Assembly (NCBI RefSeq): GCF_000150275.1
Contig: NW_002060946.1
Location: 7,484,829-7,548,828 of the forward strand
Length of the DNA stretch: 64,000 nucleotides
Source: Trichoplax adhaerens
Taxonomy: Eukaryota; Placozoa; Uniplacotomia; Trichoplacea; Trichoplacidae
Direction: 5' to 3'
The notes below the pieces were generated by a model. It was not told the origin of the DNA. It did not search any database and saw only the letters and a list, made by a program, of their open reading frames with translations. Below, in pieces: positions 1 through 11,717 of this stretch. The position numbers were made by a program, and so were the translations under genes. Positions within the stretch are counted from its first letter, which is position 1. Each line of letters begins with the position of its first letter.

Positions 1-1480
1 GGACTGCAATAGAATGCTAATCAACCAAACGGAGAGAATAGTTGAGAGTAAGTACTTGCAAATGGGTGATTTTTGTTTAAAACTAAGGGAATTGGATACT
101 GTTTGATATCGCATTATGCTAAGTAGAGATACGCTGAAGGCTGATATAGTTTAAGAAACATTATATATAAAATATAAAATTTTACTTAAATTAGTGCCGT
201 AAAGGTAAAAAATCTCAGGGCTAATAGCGGAAACGAAGAAGGGGATAAATATTTGTATTGAAGTTATAAGATCTGATACGACTAAGTTGCTGATGAATCC
301 ATATGATGGATCTTTTAATTTCTTTTACTTAAGAATAAGGGTTAACAACATACAATTGCAAAATATACCAAGAAGTGAAATAGAGGTCAAAGTTAAGTAG
401 GCAATTCGTTGATCTGAAGAAGTGCTTGTGATATTTGGAGCCATAACTTATTAGAACAGTAGCAGATACTACAACGTTACACTCTAGCTTGATTATTAAA
501 AAAATGGAATAATTTAAATAATTGTCGTCGTGCACGTAGACCTCAATTTGTTAAATAAAAAGATCGAAATTAACTTTAATCGGCCCGTGCAAATTAAATT
601 TTAATAAGGTTCACAAAGACTATTTTCAGTAATTACTTAAATATGTACATTGCTTCATAACTTGAAAAAGCAATTCAACAGTAGTATATTGTTATGATTA
701 GGAGATTTAGTGAGGAAAATAGAAAATAAGATGGAAATTGGCAGAAGGTTGTGTTGATTGTTAGGTAGTTAGAATGTTGTTTTTATGACTAAATCTTGAT
801 GTTTAAAGGTTGATTTTTAGACTTTTATAGTGTATTAATGATAGAAATTATGTTAGAAATGAAGTTTGATGTATTTTTATAGTTAGCTTGTTACTTTTAT
901 AGTGTTTTGTAAGGGAATCGTAGGGTAAATTGTGTCTGAACTTTGAATGATTTTTGTTTTCTTAAATGGCGATAAATGGTGCAAAGTAGTTTTCTAAAAC
1001 GGATCTTAAGAGCGATTGGTTAGCAAATGTTTAGTTTTAAATACCTCAGACGGCTCTACGAAGCCTATAAATGATAGTGCAATTAGAAAATTTAGAGAGA
1101 GAGTAGAAGAAGATTTTATTTGAAGAACTTGTTGAATTTAAAAAGCCTTCGGGGTCGAATTGTCGTAAGTTAAAACGTTCTTCTTTTTGAAAGGTTGTTT
1201 GGTCGTTGACAGTTTTTAAGTCTGTCATTTATTTTAATAATAATTAAAGCTAAGTATTTGTAAGGTTGCTCGGTTTATACTTCTCTCCATTTTTGTTTTG
1301 AAATAAATTTTTGTTCGGTTATTTCCCCAAATTTTATTTGGTGCCAAAGTATTAGCGTTAAGTCGACCGGAGTGCAACGAAAGTAGAATCAAAGTTTGTT
1401 AAAGTTTCGTAGCTTGATCTCTACAAATTTCATTTCATTACACTCGATTTATGCGTTTAAAAATAATTCATAACTTGATG
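1..1480. other. Intergenic, nothing recognised
   Basis: AT-rich sequence. The open frames here are short, lack family resemblance and are not part of any splice model I could build. I see no RNA gene or repeat structure. Confidence 0.5.
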
Positions 1481-1483
1481 TGC

Positions 1484-1690
1484 TTATGTTGATTAGAATG
1501 CGATATTGGCAAGCCTAATGAAGACTAAGGCATTACCGATGTAATTCGAGATGTTTACGTGGCATTTACGTTGAGTAGAATGCGATATTAGCAAGCCTAA
1601 TAAAGACTTAGCCATTACCGACATTTGGTAGGCATATACCTGAGCATTACTGGTATTGGCCAGCCCAAAGGTAGCATTACCGACAAGTAT
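1484..1690. repeat. Short tandem repeat, about 82-bp unit, 2 to 3 copies
   Basis: A unit beginning near 1488 (GTTGATTAGAATGCGATATT) recurs near 1570 with few changes. Both units share the block GCAAGCCTAAT...GACT...GCCATTACCGA. A third, more degenerate partial unit at about 1650-1685 keeps GGCCAGCCC and GCATTACCGAC. A minus-strand reading frame crosses all units, but it looks like a by-product of the repeat and not a gene. Confidence 0.7.
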
Positions 1691-2408
1691 ACTTATCGTC
1701 AGTACCGATTGATTACAAAACAAAAAAATGGGTTATCAATTTTTTCGTACGGAATCTATAAAATATTCTCGTTCGAAATAAGGTAATAGATAATCATTTT
1801 TAGATCTGCTTCTTAAAATAATAGTGATTGAGTTCAATTAATTAATTTTTAATGATGATACCAGTATTTCATTCTGATAGATGGCCATCCTTGACTGAAA
1901 GTTGCCATGAAATCGTTTGACAAAAAAGTGAACTTATGAAATAGATCTTGAATTTTGAAACGCGTTTAAAAAAGTTATAGAGTTCGGTAGCTTATTCATA
2001 AAATCGAAAGATCTTTTTTCGATAGAACTTAATCAGACATGCTTATTTGCCGCTATGGGAGCAAATTATGTCTTCAAGCATGCTGAAAATTCACTATTAA
2101 ATTACTTCTAATAAACAGTTTGGTTTTACGCTATATTTAAGCGAAATTATTATCTCAAATATAATAGGGGTAATCTCTGGTAATAGTATTTTCGTGAAAG
2201 CTAATTAATTTTAATTATGTAGATACATATCAAAGAAATTTTTGTTTTGGTTACTCTTTAATCGATTTTTTCTTTAAATTGCTTAAATTTCTATTGAGTT
2301 CTTAAATTCATCATAGGTCATAACATTTAATTAGCTTCATCAATGGAATTATAATAGAAAATTTTTGTCGGTATCAATTTTATCGTTAAAGCTGACTACA
2401 ATGGAGGT
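1691..2408. other. Intergenic, nothing recognised
   Basis: AT-rich DNA between the tandem repeat and the start of a duplicated block at 2409. No coding or RNA signal seen. Confidence 0.4.
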
Positions 2409-3895
2409 ATTCAAGTTTACAATCATTGACGTATCTTGAGTGACCTATTACAAGATGACTTGGAATTAAGAATATAATTTAAATCAGCTAGATATAAATG
2501 AAAGTCTATTTAAGATGTTTATTTAAGAGTGAATTTTATTTCAGTGTAATGGATATTGCAATTATTTGAAATTGAAGAACACTAAGCATTGCTAAACTCC
2601 TATGCGATGTACAACAGATAGCTTGATACCGTTTCGGTGTCAATTTTAACGTTTTGCAGGCTCTTTCGGCAATGTATAATGCAAACGCGTGGGTGGCTTG
2701 ATCGCTGACTTTTAGCATTAATTATCAGTACTCCAACTTTAGCCACTATTATTTACGAATAATTGTAGTACATTTTAGGGAAATTGACAAACTACTTTAT
2801 TGAACAATTGCATAATTACAATCCAAATGTAACGCAACGTAATACTAATTTGCTTTACTGCAAATTATAAGTACGATTCGAAATACTTGGTAATACTTGA
2901 AGGATAAATTCTGAGAATTTAAATCTGTATTGATGAATGATGTTCTACTTAATTCTAACGTATCATATTTACTTATTTAATAATGGAAATCTAGTGATTA
3001 TTAAACTGATCCCTGTTTTATTTAATAGCTATATAACTTATACCTAAATGGTTTTTCGTAAGTTCCGTTAGCAACAAGTCTTCTACATTGTTAGCTCGGC
3101 CATCATAACTTTTATTTACGAACATTATATAGCAGAAGCTTAGTTTTCTATTCCTGCAACGTAGTTTATGCCTAGATCTTGATCTGTGACCTTTCTGACA
3201 TTTTTCTTGGAACCAATAGCTATTTAACAATGTATTCGCAGCAATTTTGGCAGTTTACATGAATTCTTGAGCTTTCGACTGTATTAACCAATCAACATTA
3301 GTAATATTACTCGTTGACTCACTAGTTTTGAAACTTTCGGCTATTAAGTTATATTTTTGGTATAGTCGATACAATACCAACTTTAATGTTATTACTGTGT
3401 ATAACTAGAAATATATCTATAAGTCTTAACGAAGTTTGTTGGTCTTAGACTTATAAGCCTGGTATTAAAAAAATCTATAACTGGAATCCGAAAAAATGAA
3501 TATATTATCTCTAAAAGTTAGCATGATCACCAAAGGCTGTCTTCATAAATTTTTAGGAAACTTATTTGCAGAGTTTGAAATAGGCATTATTTTTTTTATT
3601 TTACAATCTAAAGACACATTAATAAGTCATGCTTCAAAACAATCATTACTCTTATAGGGATATATTTATCAATCACTTAATGCAAAACTACTAATCTTAC
3701 TGACTACTCTAAAACTGGGTAAAACAGTATTCCAAATATTCCATCAAATGTAGCAAACCTAATTTTTACAAAATAATAATCTTAGTCAAGATCGACTTTA
3801 ATGAAGGCTTTCATGGGGACTGTTTAAGGGTGTTGCAATGATTAACGACTAGTGGGGAGACTTTGCAGTAAAGTATCTTAAGCTCGAGGTAAATC
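2409..3895 (+). repeat. Segmental duplication block, direct copy at 29743-31740
   Basis: The stretch starting with TTTACAATCATTGACGTATC near 2413 recurs at about 29747 in the same orientation, and the similarity runs to a shared motif TTAACGACTAGTGG (3842 and 31684). The copy at 29.7 kb carries a 535-base LTR-like insertion (31112-31646) that is absent here, so this copy acts as the empty site. The block includes a minus-strand GPCR relic at 2536-2730. Confidence 0.8.
2536..2730 (-). pseudogene. Decayed GPCR fragment (TM2/TM3 region, subfamily I)
   Basis: The minus-strand translation contains CTSHRSLAMLSVLQFQ, which aligns with CTSAMSLAMLSILRFQ of the intact receptor at 6685 (end of TM3), followed by IIAISITLK against MIARPTTFK. 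The key TM3 arginine is replaced by glutamine, no other helices are recognisable, and a stop follows. The same degraded sequence recurs at 29.9 kb inside the duplicated block. A third copy at 53.4 kb shares non-receptor sequence just upstream of TM3. This is a dead fragment, not a gene. Confidence 0.7.
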
Positions 3896-4287
3896 AAAAC
3901 CTTATGTCTACAATTTTTAAATGCTTTTAGCTTAATTTTTTCACTTCAACTTAGTCGCTTACAATAACATTCAAATTATCAAGTGAAACTATTTTCTTCG
4001 AAAATGATTAATTTATTCTATCGTATGAATCTATTCACGTAAAATATTATTGTTTTTCTAGTACTATTAAATACCGTAAGGTATTGAAAATCTTTGTAAT
4101 TGCAATACATTAATTATCATAGAATATGCCTGAATAATAGGCGGCTATCAGTAATTAGCAATATATCCAACAATAATTTACAAAAACTGCTTCTGAAGAC
4201 TTATCCGTAGACACTTCTCACTAATGATTTAGAGTAAAAGAGGGTTTATTAAGGGTTATCGTTAACAAATAAATTCTATAACTACGT
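3896..4287. other. Intergenic, nothing recognised
   Basis: Short AT-rich gap between the duplicated block and an LTR-like element. No feature seen. Confidence 0.4.
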
Positions 4288-5938
4288 CGTTACAAAATGG
4301 CTTTGCAACAAGATAACGTAATGCACCCTCAATCAGTCGATTCCCTGAACCACGTATCAGGAAGCAGTATCTACTCTTTTAAGAAACTGTACAGTAGACT
4401 ACAAAAAGACTTAGACGCCTCGTGTCTTACGTTAAACACGAATCATAAGAACTAACTTTATTATACAACTTATCGTATTGATATACTCTTTTACAATAGC
4501 AAAGACATCCTAGTTAGTAATATTAACCTTGAAACCTGATAATGAATCAAAAGCTAATTTTATCTTCTGCTACCTAATGCAGACAACAGTATTTACGAAC
4601 AAAGATATCGAATGACTAATAAAAAATTATCGGATTACAATATGTCCTATCACGGAACATTTCTACGATAATCTACAATCTAGCATAAGTAAATTACAAT
4701 CACAGTGATTTAAATTGTACTAAAGATTATTCTCGATTCTCTAATTAAACTACTAAAACTACTAGCTTCAGCAGGCTGTATATATCACCATAAAAGCTAG
4801 TGCTATATTTAAATATCACATATCTATATTAGAAACTCTTCATATAGGGGTGTCACAAAACAGCTTTCGCGATCGGGCCTAGTCTATTCTCTCTACTCTA
4901 TCCGATCACCGACTAACTTCAGGCAATCCTCTATAAGGAAAACTAACTTATTCCAATAGTAAAGAGACTGAGTCAAACGATAGATCTAGGTTAATAACTT
5001 TATTAACTTCTAGCTACACTAAGGCCTTTTTTTTACACTAGTCTCAGGAGAACTTAAATGCCCTTTCTTATTTACAGTCACTGTGATGTTTCGGAAGATT
5101 GTGGATTCGTCATGATCACAGTAAATTACCAGAGTTAATTTAGTAGAGGAATAGAGTTTATTGGAATTAGTACAAAGGAAAAACCGTATGAGATTACAGC
5201 GTGTATAACGACGTGACTAGTCGAATAGCTATAGTAATGTAGCATAGGTAAAGCGTGCAAGCTTACCGTGTAACTAGCAGAACTAACTAACGAGATAGGT
5301 GAAAGAAGATAGCTTTTATAATGTATAAAGCACAGCAGGAGGAAATCATAAATGACTAATAAGAATATGTTACTTCTATGTTAAGACAGGGCTACGATAT
5401 AATTCAGCTAGGTTTCAAAGCGATTTCCACAGAGTATTTTGTTAAATATAAATTATACATATTTAGAGTTATGCTACCATCTAGTGGGAATTGACTTTTA
5501 CTAAAAATAGACTATACCGTATTTAGAAGTAAACACTACAGTCACTATACTTGTCGCCAATAATATTAGTTACTCCAGTTAGCAAGTCTAATTATCACAC
5601 ACAACAACAGCGAACAATATTTATGTCCTATTTGTTAGACCATAATAATACACGATTAATAATCAGTAGCAATAATAATATTAAGCGACCAACAATTATT
5701 GATTGCTAACTGCCTTAATACTGCGTATAGCAATTCCACACTAATAATACTTACTTCAATTACATGACAGCTATTTTCTACTACTAGGTGCTGGTCAGCA
5801 TGGTCATACACGATTGTAAACAATTATTAATCGTAAACACGGAGCTACTAGCTCCGTAACAAGGGTAAATCAACAAAATTATCCTAACATAGATGTTTCT
5901 ACTATAATCTCGATATTACAGTGTATAATACTGTAACA
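4288..5938 (-). mobile_element. Solo-LTR-like element, family A, interrupted by a nested element
   Basis: On the minus strand it begins TGTTACAGT near 5938 and ends at 4288, where the terminal TGTGACA has decayed to TGTAACG. Internal sequence matches the plus-strand element at 51164-51806: the blocks near 5880-5930 match 51170-51240, and 4300-4845 match 51241-51800. Without the nested insertion (4851-5861 plus one target duplication) its length is about 635 bases, close to 643 for the other copy. Flanks TACGT and TATGC are a possible eroded 5-bp target duplication. No coding capacity. Confidence 0.75.
4851..5861 (-). mobile_element. Nested LTR-like element, family E (about 1.0 kb)
   Basis: Plus-strand ends are TGTCAC...GTAACA, flanked by AGGGG (4846-4850) and AGGGT (5862-5866). 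The uninterrupted site is visible in the related element at 51.24 kb, which reads AGGGT on the matching strand, so the insertion and its 5-bp duplication are directly supported. Read on the minus strand, the element starts with a near-terminal perfect palindrome, GGAGCTA/TAGCTCC (5841-5855). Its 3' end (the 4851 side) resembles the arms of the fold-back element at 53615-53833. No retroelement protein coding was seen. Confidence 0.75.
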
Positions 5939-6684
5939 TATGCTTTATTATTTTAAACGTAAGGAAATTTTGACCGTATTAAATTAGCTCCTTATATTCG
6001 CAGCTTCTATATAACTCGGAGATCATAAATAGAAATTATTAAAATCGCATCAATTAGCACACCACTGATGAAAGAGTCTTTGAATGAATCTTTATATTCA
6101 ATATAGATTATTATGTAAACGAATTTAACAGATCTTTTACTGATAACATAACATATTTTACTTGCTAACTTTAGCAACTAAACTTTCGATATAGATCTGC
6201 TTAATAAGATCGTCATTATAATTTTTTAATCAGTATTCTTCTAATTCTAGCAACGCAATAAGGTATGTTATTAGCAACCGAATAATTTCAATAATAGCTC
6301 TAATATATTTAAATGTGGTCTGTATCACTACACATTGCGTACAACTTGTAATGTGAAATCTCTTCGACCAATTTTGCGACAGAATTTTCGAATGCTATTA
6401 TCTAAGATTAAAGTGATTAGTTATAATAATTAATTTTTATTAATACTGATTTTATGAAACCATAGAGGTTTTTCAAAGCGAGATTGAAGATGTATGAACT
6501 CATTAGTTGCTATCAAACGTCGTGACTAAAATAATTAATTTATAACATCTGTCTTCAATTTCCAAAGCAAGTAAACCTTACATTTATACGATACGATGTC
6601 ATAAGCTTAAAAAGAAACTTGTCTAAGGATCTTTATGAAGATTGAAACAGATATTCAAGCTTGTTACATACTATTTCATAAATC
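5939..6684. other. Intergenic upstream of GPCR, nothing recognised
   Basis: AT-rich, with no open frame of interest. It presumably holds the promoter of the receptor at 6685, but I cannot point to a defined element. Confidence 0.35.
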
Positions 6685-7626
6685 ATGCTCTTCAATATTA
6701 CTAACGCGACATTTTCTGATATTACGCTTGCATACATGATTACTAGTTCTATTTCTTTTCCTGGTGTTCTGGGTAATGGATTGCTACTAGCCATTATTCT
6801 GAAATCGAAGAAAGGGAAAGATCCAACGTATGCATTCATTGGCAACGTAGTTGCTTCGGACTTTCTGACTTCGATTCAATTGCTGAGTATTTTTGTGGCA
6901 TTATTTATTAAACGTAACATTTTTAGTATTTATGGACAGATACTCTGTAAAATATTATACGTTGTATACCACGCTTCATATTGCACATCAGCTATGAGTT
7001 TAGCAATGCTTAGTATTCTTCGATTTCAAATGATAGCGAGACCGACTACTTTTAAACAAACCTCACTCTTATATAAACACTTTAAAAAGACTATAATTTC
7101 TATTTGGTTGGTTAGTATTTTATTTGGATTTCCAGCTTATTTTTTAGTAGACTATTCAAGACGTGTTAACGAATGTACTCCTACCTATATTTATGGGCAC
7201 ATTTTCAACATTATTTATACTTTTATTGTAACAATACTTTACTACTTTATTCCTCTGATAATTATGATCATCACCTACTCTGCTATTGCATCTAAGCTGT
7301 CTTCTCAAGTTTTCGCCCATTCATCTTTTCAACAAAATAAAGCACTATCAAGAAAACGATCGAGAAATGTCATTAAAGTATTATCTATGGCAACGCTTTT
7401 ATACATGCTGCTTTCCTGGCCAGCATTTGTAACCCTTACAGCACTTGCAGTGTCTCATAAAACAATATCTGATCTTTATAGAATTAATTTCGTTCTAGGT
7501 GTCATTTATCCATATGCATTTTTACTAAGTTATTTAACATGTTTGATTAATCCATTAATATTTCTAATATTCGACAAAAATATCAAGTCATATGTCTACT
7601 CTAGCTGCAATCTTAGATTCAAGTAA
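6685..7626 (+). CDS. Class A (rhodopsin-like) GPCR, orphan, subfamily I
   Basis: Predicted plasma-membrane receptor of 313 residues with seven hydrophobic helices, in a single exon. Seen: N-glycosylation sequons at N4 and N7; Gly-Asn in TM1 (30-31); Ser-Asp in TM2 (D59); the disulphide pair C88 (TM3) and C164 (second extracellular loop); Trp141 in TM4; LSWP in TM6; and NPLIFLIFDKN in TM7. The DRY motif at the end of TM3 is replaced by S-I-L-R113-F, so the arginine is kept and the aspartate lost. NPxxY is present as NPLIF. Extracellular loop 2 carries the cluster signature YGHIFN. The family couples to heterotrimeric G proteins, but the ligand cannot be inferred. Its nearest relative here is 19760. 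Confidence 0.93.
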   Translation: MLFNITNATFSDITLAYMITSSISFPGVLGNGLLLAIILKSKKGKDPTYAFIGNVVASDFLTSIQLLSIFVALFIKRNIFSIYGQILCKILYVVYHASYCTSAMSLAMLSILRFQMIARPTTFKQTSLLYKHFKKTIISIWLVSILFGFPAYFLVDYSRRVNECTPTYIYGHIFNIIYTFIVTILYYFIPLIIMIITYSAIASKLSSQVFAHSSFQQNKALSRKRSRNVIKVLSMATLLYMLLSWPAFVTLTALAVSHKTISDLYRINFVLGVIYPYAFLLSYLTCLINPLIFLIFDKNIKSYVYSSCNLRFK

Positions 7627-9169
7627 AATGGAATGCGATTATTTATTGCAGTAAAAAATATAGTTATCTGTAAATCATAGTGAGATTGTCAACTTAGGCG
7701 GCTGAATTGAGCTTGATAACAATCAATATCGTACAAAGCTATCTTGCTTACGTACAATTACTAGCCAATAATAAAAGACACTAATATCGATAATTATGTT
7801 TCCGGCAGGGATTTAAGCTATAGTAAGCACGATTGACGATTTTAACAGCGATTGAAGTTTTAGGATAGGAATTGTAAACAAGGACACTGAGCGACTTTGT
7901 TGTATCACACAGCATCCTATAATTAATATTTATTAAAAAACAACTTAGACTCTAATTTAAGAAGATTGCTGGTAGAATTAAACCAGTATTACTTACTATT
8001 TATTGTTGTTTCGAGTAAATTAAAGAGTTTACGATAGACAGTGGCAGATGATAAGACCACATAAGTACTGTATGTAAGATTTATTGAGATGACGCGTTGA
8101 TAAAAGTTATACTTAGTAACCAGTTTACTTTTGAGAATTTACTTAAATTATATTTATCAGTCTATTAAAGACTCTTGTGCCTAATTTTTAATGGAAATTC
8201 GGATCATTCATGACTATGATGATAGATAATAGAGGGCCAATATTGCTTAGTCATATAAAATACTATTGCTTGTATGTGTTAGTAATAACATATGCAAACT
8301 GCCGATGGCTGATATCAACACTGCACCATGCCAAGGGTACATAAGAATGAGCGATCAAAGAATGGTCAGTTCCATGTTTAATTGTGTACGAGGAGTTAGT
8401 TTGCTTTTCCCAATCAGTAAGATTACTTTACTTAATATTATAGTCGGGATAGACAATCGTATATTCATGAAGATATAGGCAATTCTCAGCGGATCTCTTG
8501 AGCTAGTACGAGGGAGCATAGTAACTGTAATAGCATTATAGATCGTTCACTAAATTACAATGTGATCGGAAAAAGACCTCAGCGTTTTCTGAAATACGCA
8601 TCTTAAACGTAGCAGCAATGAGTTTCAGTTCTAAAATACTGAATCTTTTGTGGCGGGGAGAATTAGTATCCAATGCTTCTCTGAGTTATTATTTGCAATA
8701 TCGCAATTCGTTTTAGCTATGAAGATCAATATAGAAATCTAAATAGAAAGTTACAAGTCCTACAAATATTTTCTTGCCAGAAAATATTAATTTTTAATCG
8801 ACAAACTAATACTAGCCACTTCTGCATCCGTTTAAACGGACATAAATTTCATAAAATATCTTGCAATTTTTACAAAATTTGTTTCCTGTTCCAAATACGC
8901 CCGTATGGCTGCTTTTTGCTTGGCTATTAGTTGGTGTTCATTAACAAACAGATCGATGATACATGTATGGTACTGTCATGTAGTATCACCGTATCACCCT
9001 TTATCTATGTTTAAGTTAGAAGTTAGTTTAGTAGCGAGTAATGTGCGGTGCCATGATATTCGGATAAATTTACAAGACTTTTATGTAATAATATCAAGCG
9101 GTACTCGTACCCATTACAGTCTTCTCTAACAACAGATAACCTAACATTTCTATTTAATCTATTGATTAA
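7627..9169. other. Intergenic, nothing recognised
   Basis: About 1.5 kb without recognisable genes. Two short open frames (8266 and 8905) show no transmembrane pattern, family motif or splice context, and I treat them as chance frames. Confidence 0.4.
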
Positions 9170-9528
9170 GCTTTAAAAATGCTAGGGTAACTTCCAACAA
9201 TTTTACCTTTAAATTAATTACTTAATATTTGAACATTCATGGAAGAAAATTATAAGTTAAAGGATAAATATGCAATTAAGCATGTAAAGCCGATACGGAA
9301 GCATGACCAGCTGCTACACCTGTCCTATTTCATAAGATAATTTCGTTGGAATAAATTGCAAAATCAGATTATTTAACATCCTGCAATGCATTAAGCTGGA
9401 ATGCATAACTTTGCATTATCTAAAATTTTCAGAATTTGAATTGTAATTTACACGATGCTGCATATAAAGATAACTTAGCTACATTATATTCAGTCAACTC
9501 AGAAGCTTGATAAAATAAATTTAACGGT

Positions 9529-10479
9529 ATGTTGAATAATAGTACTAGTTCTACTAGTAATCAGTACTCCTTTTTTGTGCTAATACAAATCTCTTGCTGT
9601 ACGATAACATTAGTCGGTAATGCCATTCTGATAGCTATCATCGCATCTTCTAAAAATCTTAAAGATCAATCTTATACTTTCATCATTAATGTGTCGATAT
9701 CTGATATTATTTCATCCATACAGTACTATATATTAGCATGGGTGATACAGCCCAATAATTTCATATCTATTCAAATTGCTGATTTCATTTGCAGTTTGTC
9801 TTATGGAACTTCTGTTGTGTCGACTAATGCATCAATTATAAGTCTAACTATGATAAGCATATATCGTTTAAAGTTATTAACTTCTGCATTAACATTTCGA
9901 TCAACAATGATTTCGAAGTACACGAAAAGGTTTATCTTACTGTCCTGGTTTATCAGTTTTATACTGGCTAGTCCTGCATTTCTTTTAGGAACTTTCAATA
10001 ATCGAACAAGGAGCTGCGACATTGGTTTCCCTTTTGGTAACATCTTTAATACTATTTACTATTCTTACACTCTTTTATTAATACATGTTATACCGGGAAC
10101 AGTTATGCTAAGAAATTACATGCAAACCATAACTATTTTATCATCTCGTATATCTGATAATATTTCTACTCAACATACTAATATATCAACAATTAATCAC
10201 ACACGGTATATTATTCGAATATTTGTAATCGTAACAGTAGCACAGATACTTTTAACTTTACCGTATGCTATATCAATCTTAATCATGGTGGCATTTAATC
10301 AGAATCAATTTGACCTCCTCTTTAGTATTCCATTTTGGACAAAATTATTATGGCTGTCGTTTGCGTTAAACATTTCTGCTCCCTTAGTTAATCCGGTTGT
10401 ATTCTTACTGTTTGATAAAAACATTGAAATTGCAGGACGAAATTTATGCTACCGAATTAAAAGGAGTGTTACCGTTTAA
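9529..10479 (+). CDS. Class A (rhodopsin-like) GPCR, orphan, subfamily III
   Basis: Single-exon receptor of 316 residues with seven hydrophobic helices. Seen: N-terminal sequon N4; Gly-Asn in TM1 (30-31); Ser-Asp in TM2 (D59); C88 before TM3 paired with C163 in extracellular loop 2; S-I-Y-R113-L in place of DRY; Trp140 in TM4; and NPVVFLLFDKN in TM7. TM6 has TLPY where the other subfamilies have SWPF, so the usual TM6 tryptophan is missing. Extracellular loop 2 has PFGNIFN after the cysteine. The start is supported by the dead inverted copy (49493-50440), which keeps the same first codons MLNN. Ligand and G-protein partner are unknown. Confidence 0.92.
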   Translation: MLNNSTSSTSNQYSFFVLIQISCCTITLVGNAILIAIIASSKNLKDQSYTFIINVSISDIISSIQYYILAWVIQPNNFISIQIADFICSLSYGTSVVSTNASIISLTMISIYRLKLLTSALTFRSTMISKYTKRFILLSWFISFILASPAFLLGTFNNRTRSCDIGFPFGNIFNTIYYSYTLLLIHVIPGTVMLRNYMQTITILSSRISDNISTQHTNISTINHTRYIIRIFVIVTVAQILLTLPYAISILIMVAFNQNQFDLLFSIPFWTKLLWLSFALNISAPLVNPVVFLLFDKNIEIAGRNLCYRIKRSVTV

Positions 10480-11717
10480 TTTCGAAAGATGCTATTGATT
10501 TAAATAAATTTTGTGGATCTGCTGTTTCATTTTACTTGGGAGATGTATAAAAATTTAATCTCAGATTTATTATAACATCATTATGATGTTATTCTCTAGA
10601 TATCAAGTTGTACTTGTATTTCAATTTAAACAATTTTCGATATTAGGATATATCATGAATTGTTAAAGTATCTTGATAATTTAAGCATACATTTTCTGAT
10701 CGTATCTTTCGACGATTTTATGTTATGGCATATAAATAAATGAATCTATCATAATCTGTTTAAGTTTCAATGGTATATGGGATAATAAATTTTACCCCTA
10801 TAACGGCAGATTTTATGACTCTAAAGTGGCAAATAAACTATTTTATCTACTAGAGTTTGATAGTATGAATTCATATTATAAATCGATGATAGGATAGTAT
10901 TTAGTATGTTACTTTCTGTATCGTTAGTAAATGATAAAAGTATAATTGAAAGTAGTTTATTGCGTACTGACTTTATATCTGTTAAGATAAGACTAAACTG
11001 GGATCAGTTTTAGAACTAGAGATTTCATCGATGACCAAATATCTTTGCTTTTCAGGATAAGCTACGATTTGCTAAATATTCCACACTTGTTCGTGACAAT
11101 TGAATTATCATAACTTTACGGTTAAATTGATTTGATATCGCACTTAATGATACTATCCGCTCGGCTGATAAGCAATATCGAATATATCTACTGTAATACT
11201 ACTATCTAACAGCTACTAACTGTACGATGTACCGTAAATGTCAAAACAAGAAGTTAATTAAATCGCTCCTAAAAATACTAGCGTTTATTATAAATTGATA
11301 CAATATACCGCTATTCGATGTACAGTATAAAAATCTCGATTATCGTACTTAATTCTTAAAGACCTGATTGAAGAAAATACATCAGCAAAGTCTTATCCTT
11401 ACGGGATGTTAAAGCTGCTATCTGTCAAATTATAATTTTTATTAACATAAATTGAGTAGTGATAAATTTTGTTAACGCTACAGCAATTAGTACGTATTAA
11501 TCTAAAATCCATGAATTTTGTTGTGATATTCAAATTATTGAGTAATTGGCCAGAGTGAAATTGATGCCACTTATTGCAATAATTCAGATATAACTTCAAA
11601 TCAACCTTAGCTCGATCATTCATTTGATAAAATATCGACTTACTATAACTATTTTAAAGGCTGCCTTGCTAAATTAACCGATACGTCAAGTAATACTGTA
11701 AGTTTTGATGTATAGCA
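10480..11717. other. Intergenic inside inverted duplication
   Basis: AT-rich spacer that is also present, inverted, at about 48.4-49.4 kb. No open frame is conserved between the two copies, so I see no gene. Confidence 0.45.

Noticed and set aside
1046-1228. Minus-strand 60-codon frame with a plausible N-terminus
   Set aside because: No homology, no transmembrane or domain pattern, no splice context.
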